64,000 nucleotides of DNA. Origin: Anabaena sp. FACHB-1237. GTDB lineage: Bacteria > Cyanobacteriota > Cyanobacteriia > Cyanobacteriales > Nostocaceae. Under the pieces are notes generated by a model that was given only the letters and a program-made list of their open reading frames with translations, was not told where the DNA came from and made no database searches. A program made the position numbers and the translations under genes. Each line of letters starts with the position of its first letter. Position 1 is the first letter of the stretch. Where the stretch lies: NCBI RefSeq assembly GCF_014696225.1, contig NZ_JACJPV010000020.1, forward strand, positions 1 to 64,000. The letters run 5' to 3'. Shown here in pieces: positions 44,204 through 53,549 of this stretch.

Positions 44204-45658
44204 CTATTCTTTTTTATCTCTATATTCCCGTAGCTGTTTTAATAATTTTTCCTGGGCAGGACTAGGATAATTGGTTATAGTTGGGTTTGGTAATATTTCC
44301 GTTGTCTCTACATTTTTATTTAATGATTTAGTTGATGTATCTATTACTAAATCCTGTTTTTCGGTACTAGGATTCATGGATTTACTAATTACTACTTTTT
44401 TGGTTACTTGTTTAGTTGTTTCTGGCTGATTCATAGAAGTTTTAAGTGAGTCTAAAGTTACTGCTACTTTAGTTTGTTGCTCTATATCTTGGGTAGAAGA
44501 TACTAATTTACTTAAACCATTAACTAATCTTAATAAATTTTGTCTAAATTGAGGATCTCCTGTTAATTCATCTAAATCTGATGTGATTTTTTGGGTATTT
44601 TCAAAGGTCACTCTAGCGGCATCTAAAGTTTGTTGTAATAATACAATATTTTTAGGATCATTCAAAGTTTTGGAAGCATCTTTTAAATTTGCTGATGCTT
44701 CTGCTGCATTGGCAGAAAGTAATTCTAAATTATTTAATATTTCTCCTTGGGTTAAACGATTTACTGCTGGTGATAAACTATTAACTGTGACTCGCAATTG
44801 GTTACTTACTTCTGTCATATTATTTAAGGAAGTTACCAAAGATGTACGATTAGCTGTTAACAGATTATCTAAATTATTTAATAATTGACTTGCTTGTTTG
44901 GCAGTTCCACTAAAATCTTTAGCTGTGGTTGCTAATTGTGCGGCGGTTTTTTGACTAGTTGCTGTTAATTGATTTGTAGATTTTTGTATTGTTAATGCTG
45001 TACTAGAAAATACTCCTACCTGTCCTTGGGCAGTTTTAGTTAAACTTTGCAGATCCTTAGTTAAATTGGCGATATTGGTAGCAGCTAAAGCAGAACTTTC
45101 TAAGGCTTTATTGACATTTTTATAGAATTGATCATTACTATATTGAGCAGCAAAACTGGCTGATTGACGCACTAATTCATCTACACTAATACCAATTACA
45201 CCTCTTAATCTTGAGCCATTACAAATAATTAATTTAGCATTACAATCTTGATCTAATGGTCCGGGAATATCTTGAGCAAGAGTAACATTTCCTTGAGGAG
45301 TAATATCAATAATATTTTGACTGACTAAACCACTTTGATTTGCTTCAATTGTTGAATTAGTAGGAATTAATAAATTAGGATTACTAATTTCAATTTCTAC
45401 ATCAACAGAGTTAGAACCTGTGTTAATTTTTCTAATTGTACCCACTGTCACACCACGATAACGCACTATTGAACCTTTTTGCATTCCTCCAGCATTGGCA
45501 AATTCTACCGTAGCATAATAGGATTTTTTCCCCACACTAATTCTGTTTAACCATAGGAAAATCCCCACAAATGATCCTAGTCCTACTATTAATAATAATC
45601 CTACTGCACCTTCGCGCAATGTCCGCGCTGATGTAAACCGATTAATAAAGTCTCGCAT
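44204..45658 (-). CDS. MCE/MlaD-family substrate-binding protein
   Basis: 484 aa. One N-terminal membrane anchor (GLLLIVGLGSFVGIFLWLNR, about 19-38) is followed by the MCE domain (about 45-115: YYATVEFANAGGMQKGSIVR YRGV-type core, split here for length). A long helical Gln/Asn/Thr-rich region follows (about 150-390), and a disordered tail. In cyanobacteria and chloroplasts (TGD2) such proteins form the shuttle of an ABC lipid importer. The ATPase gene lies directly upstream on the same strand; the MlaE-type permease is not in the window. Confidence 0.9.
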   Translation of the reverse strand: MRDFINRFTSARTLREGAVGLLLIVGLGSFVGIFLWLNRISVGKKSYYATVEFANAGGMQKGSIVRYRGVTVGTIRKINTGSNSVDVEIEISNPNLLIPTNSTIEANQSGLVSQNIIDITPQGNVTLAQDIPGPLDQDCNAKLIICNGSRLRGVIGISVDELVRQSASFAAQYSNDQFYKNVNKALESSALAATNIANLTKDLQSLTKTAQGQVGVFSSTALTIQKSTNQLTATSQKTAAQLATTAKDFSGTAKQASQLLNNLDNLLTANRTSLVTSLNNMTEVSNQLRVTVNSLSPAVNRLTQGEILNNLELLSANAAEASANLKDASKTLNDPKNIVLLQQTLDAARVTFENTQKITSDLDELTGDPQFRQNLLRLVNGLSKLVSSTQDIEQQTKVAVTLDSLKTSMNQPETTKQVTKKVVISKSMNPSTEKQDLVIDTSTKSLNKNVETTEILPNPTITNYPSPAQEKLLKQLREYRDKKE

Positions 45659-45769
45659 TTTCCCCCCTCAGTTGAATCATCATTTACAACAAAATAACAA
45701 AATAAGAACTTTGTAGTCAAATTATAGCAAAATCTTCTATCTCTCAATTATCAATTATTAATTCATTGT

Positions 45770-46552
45770 TTAACCTAAAACTTGAATTGGACCTTTGACA
45801 CTACCACTCATAAATTGTCTAATTAATTGGTTTTGTGTGCCGTCTATTTCACTAATTTTACCTTGCCATTGTACTTGGCCATGATAAAGAAATACTAATT
45901 GATCGGCAGTGCGGCGAATGGTGCTATCTTGGTGAGTAACTATGGCATAAGTGCTACAAACTCCTTGGGTATGTTGTAAATTACGAATTAAGTCTTCTAT
46001 GACTGTGGAGGCAATGGGATCTAATCCAGCCGTAGGTTCATCATATAATAAAACCTGTGGATTATCTGTAATATTTTGAGGATTAGACATAATAGCACGG
46101 GCAAAACTGACTCTTTTTCTCATGCCTCCAGACAATTCCGATGGATAAAGATGGCCTATACCTTTTAATCCTACCATTTCTAATTTTTCATTAACTAATT
46201 CTCGAATATGCGATCGCTTTAATCTCGATTTCTGATAAAGTAAAAATCCCACATTTTCCTCTACATTTAAGGAATCAAATAATGCTGCTTGTTGAAATAC
46301 CATTCCTATGCCTATAGGATCACCACCATCTTCTATTAAACCATTACGTTTTTTTCCTTGGATATAAATTTCTCCCGCATCAGGTTTTAATAACCCTGCT
46401 ATGATTCTTAAAATTGTTGATTTTCCTGTACCTGATGGTCCAATAATTCCTAATGCTTGTCCTTGATAGATGTTTAAATCTATATTATCTAAAACTTTAT
46501 TTTTTCCGAAAGATTTAGATATTCCCCTTAATTCAATCAATGGTTCTGTCAT
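45770..46552 (-). CDS. MlaF/TGD3-type ABC transporter ATPase
   Basis: About 260 aa from an ATG at 46552 (MTEPLIELRGISKSFGK); an upstream in-frame ATG at 46600 would add 16 residues without family support. Walker A GIIGPSGTGKSTILR, signature LSGGMRKRVSFARA and Walker B VLLYDEPTAGLDP are intact, and FQQAALFDSLNVEENVGF is typical of Mla ATPases. It powers the MCE lipid-transport system with the next gene, 111 bases downstream. Confidence 0.93.
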   Translation of the reverse strand: MTEPLIELRGISKSFGKNKVLDNIDLNIYQGQALGIIGPSGTGKSTILRIIAGLLKPDAGEIYIQGKKRNGLIEDGGDPIGIGMVFQQAALFDSLNVEENVGFLLYQKSRLKRSHIRELVNEKLEMVGLKGIGHLYPSELSGGMRKRVSFARAIMSNPQNITDNPQVLLYDEPTAGLDPIASTVIEDLIRNLQHTQGVCSTYAIVTHQDSTIRRTADQLVFLYHGQVQWQGKISEIDGTQNQLIRQFMSGSVKGPIQVLG

Positions 46553-46742
46553 TTTTGATAACTCATTTACTGGATATTTTTTAAGTGGATATATCCCCAA
46601 TTTTTCACATTAACTGATAATTGATAGATCAGATCTACCAGAAATCGGGGATTTTCTTCTTTGACTCGTTTAAGGTTGGTATCTTATACTATATAATATA
46701 TTTGTCAACTTTTGACGATCAAAATTTTCATTTTCCTGAAAT

Positions 46743-47138
46743 TTGTTTATGTCTCCTTATCCTAGTTTAGTTACAGTTTCCGCTTTACTCTTGTATTTTA
46801 TCGTTACTATTAACGTTGGTAGAGCAAGATATAAATATCAAATTCCTGTACCACAAACCACAGGAAATGTAGATTTTGAAAGAGTGCTAAGAGTACAACA
46901 AAATACTTTAGAACAATTGGCTTTATTCTTACCTGCTTTGTGGTTATTTTCTATTTACGTTAGTCCAGTTTGGGGTAGTGTTTTAGGTACTACTTGGATT
47001 ATAGGACGTATTGCCTACGCTTGAGGGTATTATCAAGCGGCAGAAAAAAGAGGTCTAGGTTTTGCCATTAGTTCTTTAAGTAGTATAGGATTAATCTTGG
47101 GTTCTTTGGTGGGAATTGTGTTAACTTTAGTAAAATAA
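46743..47138 (+). pseudogene. MAPEG-family membrane protein interrupted by an in-frame TGA
   Basis: The frame runs 93 codons (MSPYPSLVTVSALLLYFIV onward, including RVLRVQQNTLEQLALFLPAL, the MAPEG signature) to TGA at 47022, then continues in the same frame: GYYQAAEKRGLGFAISSLSS and GLILGSLVGIVLTLVK to a TAA at 47136. The family has Trp-Gly-Tyr-Tyr or similar at this point, so TGG to TGA is the simplest change. Read through, the protein would be 131 residues, normal for microsomal glutathione S-transferase-like MAPEG proteins. Confidence 0.85.
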
Positions 47139-47286
47139 GGTTAATTTCTTGTAAATTTGCAGAGGTTTAGCAATGCTAAACCCCTGCATTGTCAATCAAT
47201 TTTGATAATTTATTGATATATTGTATATCTGGTAAAAATTAAATACGCATGAACAGTCTCTACATTGTTTTATTAATTCAAGATTG

Positions 47287-47319
47287 AGATCCCCGACTTT
47301 TGTAAGAAGTCGGGGATCT
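47287..47319. terminator. Hairpin GATCCCCGACTT type
   Basis: AGATCCCCGACTT-TTGTAAG-AAGTCGGGGATCT followed by TATTTTT. Second member of the family at 42076. A diverged family A core (GGTGTGTCAGATA ... CTCTGACGCATCCTA) follows at 47342-47403. Confidence 0.75.
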
Positions 47320-47414
47320 TATTTTTCACTATTAGTATTATAAGGTGTGTCAGATATTATAAATCTGTTTATTGATAAAATTTATGCCCTCTGACGCATC
47401 CTACGTATCTTTAG

Positions 47415-48221
47415 CTAACTATTGGCTAATTTCTTTTTTGCTTCTTGCCATAATGCTTCTAGTTCCATTCCTGTATATTCTTCAAAAGGTCTATCTATGA
47501 AATCTTCCATTTTAGCTAATCTTTGAATAAATCTCTGATTTGTACCTTTTAATGCAGCATTAGGATCAAGATTATACCATCTAGCAATTTGAATAATGGC
47601 AAATAATAAATCTCCTAATTCTGATTCTTGTCTTTCTGGTGTTTCTTGGGCTAATGCTTGTTTAAATTCCCCTAATTCTTCCTCAAATTTTTGCCAAACA
47701 TCCTCAATACAATCCCATTCAAATCCTACTTTAGCAGCTTTTTGAGAAATTTTTACTGCTCCCATTAATGGTGGTAAACTCCGACGATAACGATGAAGTT
47801 TAGTAGTTAATTTTTTAGTGGTTTCTGGTGTTTCCCCTTTTTCTTGGGCTTTAATTTTTTCCCAATTTTCATGTATTTCTTCTATGTTTTCTACTCTCAA
47901 ATCACTAAATACATGGGGATGACGACGAATCAATTTGTGAGAAATTCCCTGGGCAATTTCTTTAATGGAAAAATTTCCTGACTCTTTTGCTATTTGCCCT
48001 TGTAAAATTACTTGTAATAGTAAATCTCCTAATTCTTCAGCGATCGCTTTTTGATCTCCACTGTGAATGGCATCTATTACTTCATAGGCTTCTTCTATAA
48101 TGTATGGTATCAAACTTTCTTGAGTCTGCGCTAAATCCCAAGGGCATCCACCATCAGGCGATCGCAATTTTTCCACTACATCTATTAGTTCTTGTAATGC
48201 TATTAATGTTTCATTTTCCAT
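47415..48221 (-). CDS. mazG: Nucleoside triphosphate pyrophosphohydrolase MazG
   Basis: 268-aa house-cleaning enzyme that hydrolyses NTPs to NMP and PPi. Two MazG repeats are visible, each with the ExxE-x12-28-ExxD metal site: first LIPYIIEEAYEVIDAI ... AEELGDLLLQVILQGQIA, second FEEELGEFKQALAQ ... ESELGDLLFAIIQIARW. The N-terminus LRSPDGGCPWDLAQTQESL is the family hallmark. It follows the DUF2227 gene by about 20 bases on the same strand. Confidence 0.96.
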   Translation of the reverse strand: MENETLIALQELIDVVEKLRSPDGGCPWDLAQTQESLIPYIIEEAYEVIDAIHSGDQKAIAEELGDLLLQVILQGQIAKESGNFSIKEIAQGISHKLIRRHPHVFSDLRVENIEEIHENWEKIKAQEKGETPETTKKLTTKLHRYRRSLPPLMGAVKISQKAAKVGFEWDCIEDVWQKFEEELGEFKQALAQETPERQESELGDLLFAIIQIARWYNLDPNAALKGTNQRFIQRLAKMEDFIDRPFEEYTGMELEALWQEAKKKLANS

Positions 48222-48241
48222 CGGATTTTTTACTCCCTTAA

Positions 48242-48850
48242 TTATCGAGATTTGCGATTTTTCGTAATTTTTGGTTTAGGTTTATTACTGCGATTAGTAA
48301 CTTTAGGCTTTTTCATTTTACCCTGATTTAATAATCCTTGAAAACCCTGTTTTTGCCATTTTTTGTAACTAGAACCAATCCAATCACTTAATGAATGACT
48401 CATTGCTCCTATTTCACAACCAATTACAAAAGATATAAATTCTATTCCATTAGCATTAATATTTTTTTTTGTATTTAACCATACATGATCCCAGTTTAAA
48501 GAAAAATTGCCTATTTTTGTCCAAATTAATAATAATAATATTGTTGTCAATGCCACAATAGTCATTAAATACGCAACTCGTAAAGTTGTGCCGATAATCG
48601 GACCATGAGATAAAAAAGACCTATGACGTAAACTTTTTTGATAAGGTAGCCAAATATAACGCAAAAAACCCCAGCGTTGAAACTGACGGGAATAAATATC
48701 TAAGTCAGGTCCAAACATCAACCCCCCGAACATGAACCCCCCAGCCACTAACAAGGTTATATTACTACTACGAGTAGTAATTAAGGTAATACTTGCTACT
48801 ACAGGAACAGACCAAATAGTAATGCGATCGTGCGTTTGACCAGAAGGCAT
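48242..48850 (-). CDS. DUF2227 putative metal-binding membrane protein
   Basis: The frame opens at 48874, but the ATG at 48850 gives MPSGQTHDRITIWSVPVVAS, the usual N-terminus of this family (202 aa). Metal-binding-type residues appear in GQTHDRIT, FGPDLDIYSRQFQRWGFLRY, and RHRSFLSHGPIIGTTLR, with three to four membrane segments between. The C-terminus is very basic (KKPKVTNRSNKPKPKITKN). It resembles membrane-bound YdjM/DUF457-like hydrolases; function unknown. Read together with mazG. Confidence 0.85.
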   Translation of the reverse strand: MPSGQTHDRITIWSVPVVASITLITTRSSNITLLVAGGFMFGGLMFGPDLDIYSRQFQRWGFLRYIWLPYQKSLRHRSFLSHGPIIGTTLRVAYLMTIVALTTILLLLIWTKIGNFSLNWDHVWLNTKKNINANGIEFISFVIGCEIGAMSHSLSDWIGSSYKKWQKQGFQGLLNQGKMKKPKVTNRSNKPKPKITKNRKSR

Positions 48851-49028
48851 GGGACAACTCAAGGATAAACTCAAAAATACACAAGTCAGGAATTATCAGC
48901 ATTTCCTCGTATAAATCTTACTCTGAACTCAGCACCAAATGAGCCGGAAAATATTCTTCAAAAAAATTTTGTTTAGGGGGTTGCAAAATTTTAGAAGGTT
49001 GTGCTATATTAATTGAAGTGAAGGAAAC

Positions 49029-49101
<73 letters not shown>

Positions 49102-49121
49102 CTTACCCGAAATTCACTGAA

Positions 49122-49169
49122 AAACCTTGTTCTGTTCACTTTCATAAGTGCCAAGAGCAGGGTTTTTTT
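49122..49169 (+). terminator. Terminator after tRNA-Val
   Basis: AAACCTTGTTCT pairs with AGAGCAGGGTTT (two G-U pairs) followed by TTTT. Confidence 0.75.
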
Positions 49170-49257
49170 GTCAGCAATTCACAATTTATCTATAGAAAAA
49201 CCATATCCGCTTTGACTACTAATACCATCAATGATAGCTAAGTAAATATAGATTAGT

Positions 49258-49350
49258 AACGCAAAGCGGAAGTCGTCACAAGTCATGCATTCAAAACTAA
49301 GACATTATCGGCTTTTTAAGGATTTAGAATAGTTCGTTTATTTCCGCCAA
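49258..49350 (+). repeat. Dispersed repeat D, copy 3
   Basis: Contains AAGTCATGCATTC, AAGACATTATCGGCTTTTT and GATTTAGAATAGTTCGTTT, matching the copies at 2269 and 6246. Confidence 0.55.
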
Positions 49351-49387
49351 TTGACGTTATTTATTTGACTATCTAAATAGCTTGAAG

Positions 49388-50134
49388 TTATTTTTTCTTG
49401 GAATTTGGGGAATTACGCTGATTTTTCTGCCCGTTAGCATTCTTTTGTGTATAACTATGAGAATTATTCTTATATGTTGAATCTCCTTTAAGTTGCTTAC
49501 GACCATTATTAATAATTTTTAGCATTTCTTGAAGGTCTTGCTCTAGGTTACTTAAGATAGTGTCAGCATATTTATCAGCACCATCTTCTATATCTTGAGC
49601 TTGAGAAATCGCATTTTGACGAATTTCTGCTAGTTCCTCTTCACAAGCATGACGTTTACGCTCAATTTCGGCAATGGTGTCTTGCATCATGGCTTCACAC
49701 TCTTGCTGTACTTGTCTCCGAATTTGATCAGCGTCTCGTTGTGCCTGTCTAATAATATCACTTTCTGATAAGATTTGCGCTCTTTTGGCTTGGGCTACGT
49801 CTACTAATTGTTGTCCATATTCTTCCGCTTGCAAGAGTATTTCTTCCTTTTGCTCCAGGATTTCCTGTGCTTGCTGGAATACTAATGGTAAAGAATCACG
49901 AATAAACTCCAGTTGTTCTAGTAACTTATCTTCATCTACGAGAGTACGGCCAGTGAGAGGAATGTGTAAACTAGACAAAACCATTTCCTCGAGGTTATTT
50001 AATTCTTGTTGAATATCTACCTCTGGTTTGAATGGAGGACTTTCCTGGGGGAAATGCCCATTAACATGATCTAATGGATGTAAATGATGTCCATTATGGT
50101 TAGATTCTAAATTAGAGACTTGAGGTTGTAACAT
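49388..50134 (-). CDS. DivIVA-like coiled-coil protein
   Basis: 248 aa, mainly a long charged coiled coil (about 40-205) with [20 protein letters not shown] at its start, then [20 protein letters not shown] and the Ala/Arg/Gln-rich [20 protein letters not shown]. The tail is Asn/Lys/Gln-rich and disordered. The layout fits cyanobacterial DivIVA/Cdv3-type septum or envelope proteins, but the match is by architecture only. The first 28 bases overlap the end of coaD, so the two genes are translationally coupled. No obvious membrane segment. Confidence 0.7.
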   Translation of the reverse strand: MLQPQVSNLESNHNGHHLHPLDHVNGHFPQESPPFKPEVDIQQELNNLEEMVLSSLHIPLTGRTLVDEDKLLEQLEFIRDSLPLVFQQAQEILEQKEEILLQAEEYGQQLVDVAQAKRAQILSESDIIRQAQRDADQIRRQVQQECEAMMQDTIAEIERKRHACEEELAEIRQNAISQAQDIEDGADKYADTILSNLEQDLQEMLKIINNGRKQLKGDSTYKNNSHSYTQKNANGQKNQRNSPNSKKK

Positions 50135-50595
50135 TGGTATATATCTAGGGCAATGTGTGGAGGAACGAGATGATCAACAGAACCACCGAATCTGGCAATT
50201 TCTTTTACCACACTACTACTTAAAAAACTATATTCATTAGATGTTGCCAGAAAAACTGTTTCTATTTCAGTAGATAAGGTATTATTAGTATGCGCCATTT
50301 GTAACTCAATTTCAAAATCGGAAACTGCTCTTAACCCCCGTAGTAAAACTTGCGCTTGTTGTATTTGGGCATATTTTACGGTTAAACCATCAAAACTGTC
50401 TACCCTCACATTAGGTAAATGTTGTGTAGATAGACTAATTTGTTCCAATCTTTTCTCTACTGTAAATAATGGTGTTTTGTTGGGGTTTCTCAGTACCGCT
50501 ACTATTACCTGCTTAAATAGACGGCTACCGCGCTCAATTATGTCTAGGTGTCCCAAGGTGATGGGATCAAAGCTACCGGGATAAATGGCAATCAC
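50107..50595 (-). CDS. coaD: Phosphopantetheine adenylyltransferase
   Basis: 162-aa enzyme of coenzyme A synthesis, transferring AMP from ATP to 4'-phosphopantetheine. The nucleotidyltransferase motif is [17 protein letters not shown] (residues 4-20), with [21 protein letters not shown]-type core (split) and [17 protein letters not shown] toward the C-terminus. Normal length. It is upstream of and overlaps the DivIVA-like gene. Confidence 0.97.
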   Translation of the reverse strand: MIAIYPGSFDPITLGHLDIIERGSRLFKQVIVAVLRNPNKTPLFTVEKRLEQISLSTQHLPNVRVDSFDGLTVKYAQIQQAQVLLRGLRAVSDFEIELQMAHTNNTLSTEIETVFLATSNEYSFLSSSVVKEIARFGGSVDHLVPPHIALDIYQCYNLKSLI

Positions 50596-50701
50596 AATGT
50601 TATCTTAGGTGATGATATTCTGATGATTTTAAGGTGAAAATGGTAATTGGGTAAAATATCATACTCCTGACTCCTAACTCCTTTTTCTTTGGTAATTTTT
50701 C

Positions 50702-51583
50702 ATGATATTAGATTTTTCTGCTTTACCCTTAGCTTTCCAGTTTACTTCTCCAGGTCCAATTCTGGTAGAAGTAGGACCGATTGTTATTCGTTGGTATGGT
50801 TTGCTAATTGCTTCTGCTGTTTTACTCGGTGTGGCTATTTCTCAAAATCTGGCTAAACGTCGTCATGTTAATCCAGAATTGTTAGGTGATTTGTCTATTT
50901 GGCTGGTCATTGGCGCTATTCCTATGGCTAGATTATATTATGTTTTATTTCAATGGCCAGAATATGCAGGACATCCTGAAAAGATTATTGCTATTTGGCA
51001 GGGTGGTATAGCTATTCATGGGGCTATTATTGGGGGAGCGATCGCTGCTATGATCTTTGCTAAGGTTCATAAAGTCTCTTTTTGGCAATTGGCTGATTTA
51101 GTCGCTCCTTCTCTGATTCTTGGCCAAGCTATTGGCCGCTGGGGTAATTTCTTTAATTCTGAGGCTTTTGGCCGTCCTACTAATTTACCTTGGAAATTAT
51201 ATATTCCCCTGGAACATCGTCCACCAAATTTAGCTAATTTTGAATATTTCCATCCTACCTTTCTTTATGAGTCTCTATGGAATTTAATGGTATTTGCTCT
51301 ACTTATTACTTTATTTTTTCGTGCCATATCTAAAAAACTACGCTTGAAACTAGGTACTTTATTTTTAGTCTATTTAGTTACCTATAGTTTTGGCCGTATT
51401 TGGATTGAAGGTTTACGCATAGATAGTTTAATGTTGGGTACTGTGCGTATCGCTCAGTTAGTCAGTTTTAGTGGCATATTTTTAGGATTATTGGGTTTAG
51501 CTTGGCTTTATGTACTTAATCATCCTTTACCTGATGTAATTGCGCCAAATTCTGTAAACAAAGATAGTCAACCGCAAAGATAA
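50702..51583 (+). CDS. lgt: Prolipoprotein diacylglyceryl transferase
   Basis: 293-aa inner-membrane enzyme that transfers diacylglycerol from phosphatidylglycerol to the lipobox Cys of prolipoproteins. About seven membrane spans. Conserved parts include [36 protein letters not shown] (catalytic His), the signature [14 protein letters not shown] and the late Arg in [12 protein letters not shown]. The N-terminus and length are normal. It is divergent from coaD. Confidence 0.96.
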   Translation: MILDFSALPLAFQFTSPGPILVEVGPIVIRWYGLLIASAVLLGVAISQNLAKRRHVNPELLGDLSIWLVIGAIPMARLYYVLFQWPEYAGHPEKIIAIWQGGIAIHGAIIGGAIAAMIFAKVHKVSFWQLADLVAPSLILGQAIGRWGNFFNSEAFGRPTNLPWKLYIPLEHRPPNLANFEYFHPTFLYESLWNLMVFALLITLFFRAISKKLRLKLGTLFLVYLVTYSFGRIWIEGLRIDSLMLGTVRIAQLVSFSGIFLGLLGLAWLYVLNHPLPDVIAPNSVNKDSQPQR

Positions 51584-51586
51584 TAC

Positions 51587-51814
51587 AGGACTTAGGCAAC
51601 TGGCACATTGGTAGGGTGTGGTTCGACAGTAAGCTGTTGTGCCTTTAACTTGAATAATTAATACAAGCAAGATGCTTGTGCTACTGTAACTTCAGGTTTT
51701 TTAATTATACAGTGAGTGCTGCACATTAGCTTATAAATCATGTAAATAACCAAATTGTTGATATCTGACGCACCCGACAACAGATTTTTTAGTCTGACAC
51801 TTGCGTAAGTCCTA
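51587..51814 (+). repeat. Family A element interrupted by a family B element
   Basis: Left part AGGACTTAGGCAACTGGCAC with GGTAGGGTGTGG, then family B (51630-51733), then right part ATATCTGACGCACCCGACAA ... CTTGCGTAAGTCCT. Removing the insert leaves a family A element of about the same length as that at 38872. Confidence 0.85.
51630..51733 (+). repeat. MITE-like element, family B, copy 4 (nested)
   Basis: 104 bp, TAAGCTGTTGTGCC to GCACATTAGCTTA, inside family A copy 2 and flanked by TA on each side. Confidence 0.9.
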
Positions 51815-51985
51815 TAATCAAAAAAAATGCCCCAGAGTAATCTCTAGGGCTTAACCAGGGTGCATCTACCATCTAAGTTTACTACTTTTGGGAACTTGAT
51901 CCGGAAAGACTTTTAATTGTTCTCTATGGACTATTTTCTGATTGTTTCCTATTCTTTGTTTTATCAGTGTTCTATTAGGAAAAAT

Positions 51986-52828
51986 ATGAGTGAAAATATT
52001 AATACTGTTGGTAATATTTACTATCAAGATTCGTTAAAACCAGGGGTTTATATAGTTGGTGCAGGACCTGGAGATCCTGATTTATTAACTGTTAAAGCCC
52101 AAAAGATGTTAAAATGTGCCGATGTGATTTTTTTTGCCGACTCTTTAATTCCTGAAGAGATTTTAGCCATTTGTCGTGCAGATGCGGAAATTTTTAAGAC
52201 AGCAGATAAGACTTTGGAAGAGATTATACCTTTAATGATTGAATGTGTGCGATCGCATAAATCGTTGGTAAGATTACATTCAGGAGATCCTAGTCTTTAT
52301 AGTGCTATTCATGAACAAATGCAATTATTAGCAGATGCAAATATTCCTTTTGAAGTTATTCCTGGTATTAGTGCTTTTCAGGCTGCTGCTGCTAAATTAA
52401 AAGTAGAGTTGACTGTACCTAATTTAGTACAAACTATTATTCTGACACGAATTAGTGGACGTACTCATGTTCCTAATACAGAGGAATTGACAAGTCTAGC
52501 AGCACATCAAGCGAGTTTATGTTTATACTTGAGTGCGCGTCATATTCAAGAAGCACAGAATAAACTATTAAAACATTATCCTGAAAATACACCTGTTGCT
52601 ATTTGTTATCGTATCGGTTGGCCAGATGAAAAAATATCTATTGTTCCCTTAACAGAAATGGCCATTACTACTCATCAACAACAGCTAATTAGAACCACAT
52701 TATATATTATTAGTCCGGCATTATTGCCTGTTAACAACCGTTCATGTTTATATAATCCTGAACATCAACATTTATTTCGCGCAGATGAGATAAAGATCCC
52801 CGACTTTTTCCAAAAGTCAGGGATCTGA
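51986..52828 (+). CDS. cobM: Precorrin-4 C11-methyltransferase
   Basis: The frame opens at 51917, but ATG 51986 preceded by AGGA gives MSENINTVGNIYYQDSLKPG and the normal N-terminus (about 280 aa). It methylates precorrin-4 at C-11 (CobM/CbiF) in corrin synthesis. Signature GVYIVGAGPGDPDLLTVKAQ, then RLHSGDPSLYSAIHEQM and EVIPGISAFQAAAAKL. The last 11 codons, ending IPDFFQKSGI, are encoded by a hairpin of the GATCCCCGACTT family, so the natural end of the protein has been replaced or extended by a repeat. Confidence 0.92.
   Translation: MSENINTVGNIYYQDSLKPGVYIVGAGPGDPDLLTVKAQKMLKCADVIFFADSLIPEEILAICRADAEIFKTADKTLEEIIPLMIECVRSHKSLVRLHSGDPSLYSAIHEQMQLLADANIPFEVIPGISAFQAAAAKLKVELTVPNLVQTIILTRISGRTHVPNTEELTSLAAHQASLCLYLSARHIQEAQNKLLKHYPENTPVAICYRIGWPDEKISIVPLTEMAITTHQQQLIRTTLYIISPALLPVNNRSCLYNPEHQHLFRADEIKIPDFFQKSGI
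52794..52826. repeat. GATCCCCGACTT-type hairpin over the end of cobM
   Basis: AGATCCCCGACTTTT-TCC-AAAAGTCAGGGATCT, one mismatch. It probably also serves as terminator, but unlike the copies at 42076 and 47287 it codes for the C-terminus. Confidence 0.75.
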
Positions 52829-52987
52829 GGATAAAATAGTTATACAGCAGTTTCCGTTACTATGAGATACAGATGTTAATGATAAAACCCTTGTAACACA
52901 GGCATCTTGCTGTGTTCATAGTGTACCTCATGTAGATAGAATGTGCTGTAATTATCTTGACATTTTGAAAATCCAAATTTTGAGTAT

Positions 52988-53341
52988 ATGCCTTTAATTA
53001 AAGTTCAAACTTCTGTATCAGCACCAGAAAAGACTGAAATTGAATCTATGTTGAAAAGTCTTTCTGCGAAATTAGCACAACATACAGGTAAACCTGAGTC
53101 TTATGTAATGACTGCATTTGAATCTGAAGTTGCGATGACATTTGCAGGTAATACAGAACCAGTTTGTTATGTAGAAATTAAAAGTGTGGGTACTATGAAA
53201 CCAGAACAAACTAAAGCGATGAGTGCTGACTTTTGTGAAACTATTAGTCAGTTATTATCTGTACCAAAGAATCGTATTTATATAGAATTTGCTGATGCTA
53301 AAGGTTCAATGTGGGGTTGGAATAGTACAACTTTTGGTTAA
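52988..53341 (+). CDS. MIF/tautomerase-like protein
   Basis: 117 aa, of the macrophage migration inhibitory factor family. The catalytic N-terminal Pro is at position 2 (MPLIKVQTS). Further matches to the family are LSAKLAQHTGKPESYVMTAF, VCYVEIKSVG and PKNRIYIEFADAKGSMWGWN, the last being the conserved C-terminal block. It probably has phenylpyruvate-tautomerase activity; its physiological role in cyanobacteria is unknown. Confidence 0.92.
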   Translation: MPLIKVQTSVSAPEKTEIESMLKSLSAKLAQHTGKPESYVMTAFESEVAMTFAGNTEPVCYVEIKSVGTMKPEQTKAMSADFCETISQLLSVPKNRIYIEFADAKGSMWGWNSTTFG

Positions 53342-53549
53342 TAGGTTAATAGTTATCAGTAGTCAGCTTTCACCTTTCAGATATGAGTTAATACATTTAT
53401 GTGTTAAGGTTGATAGCATTTAATTTTGTTGATTGTTGTAACTTGATAATTTTTGCAGGCAAGATGCCTGCAACACTATATTTGATATAGTAATGATTAT
53501 GATGATTCAATTTATGAAGATAACCGTTTAATATACCCATTTTAAACCA

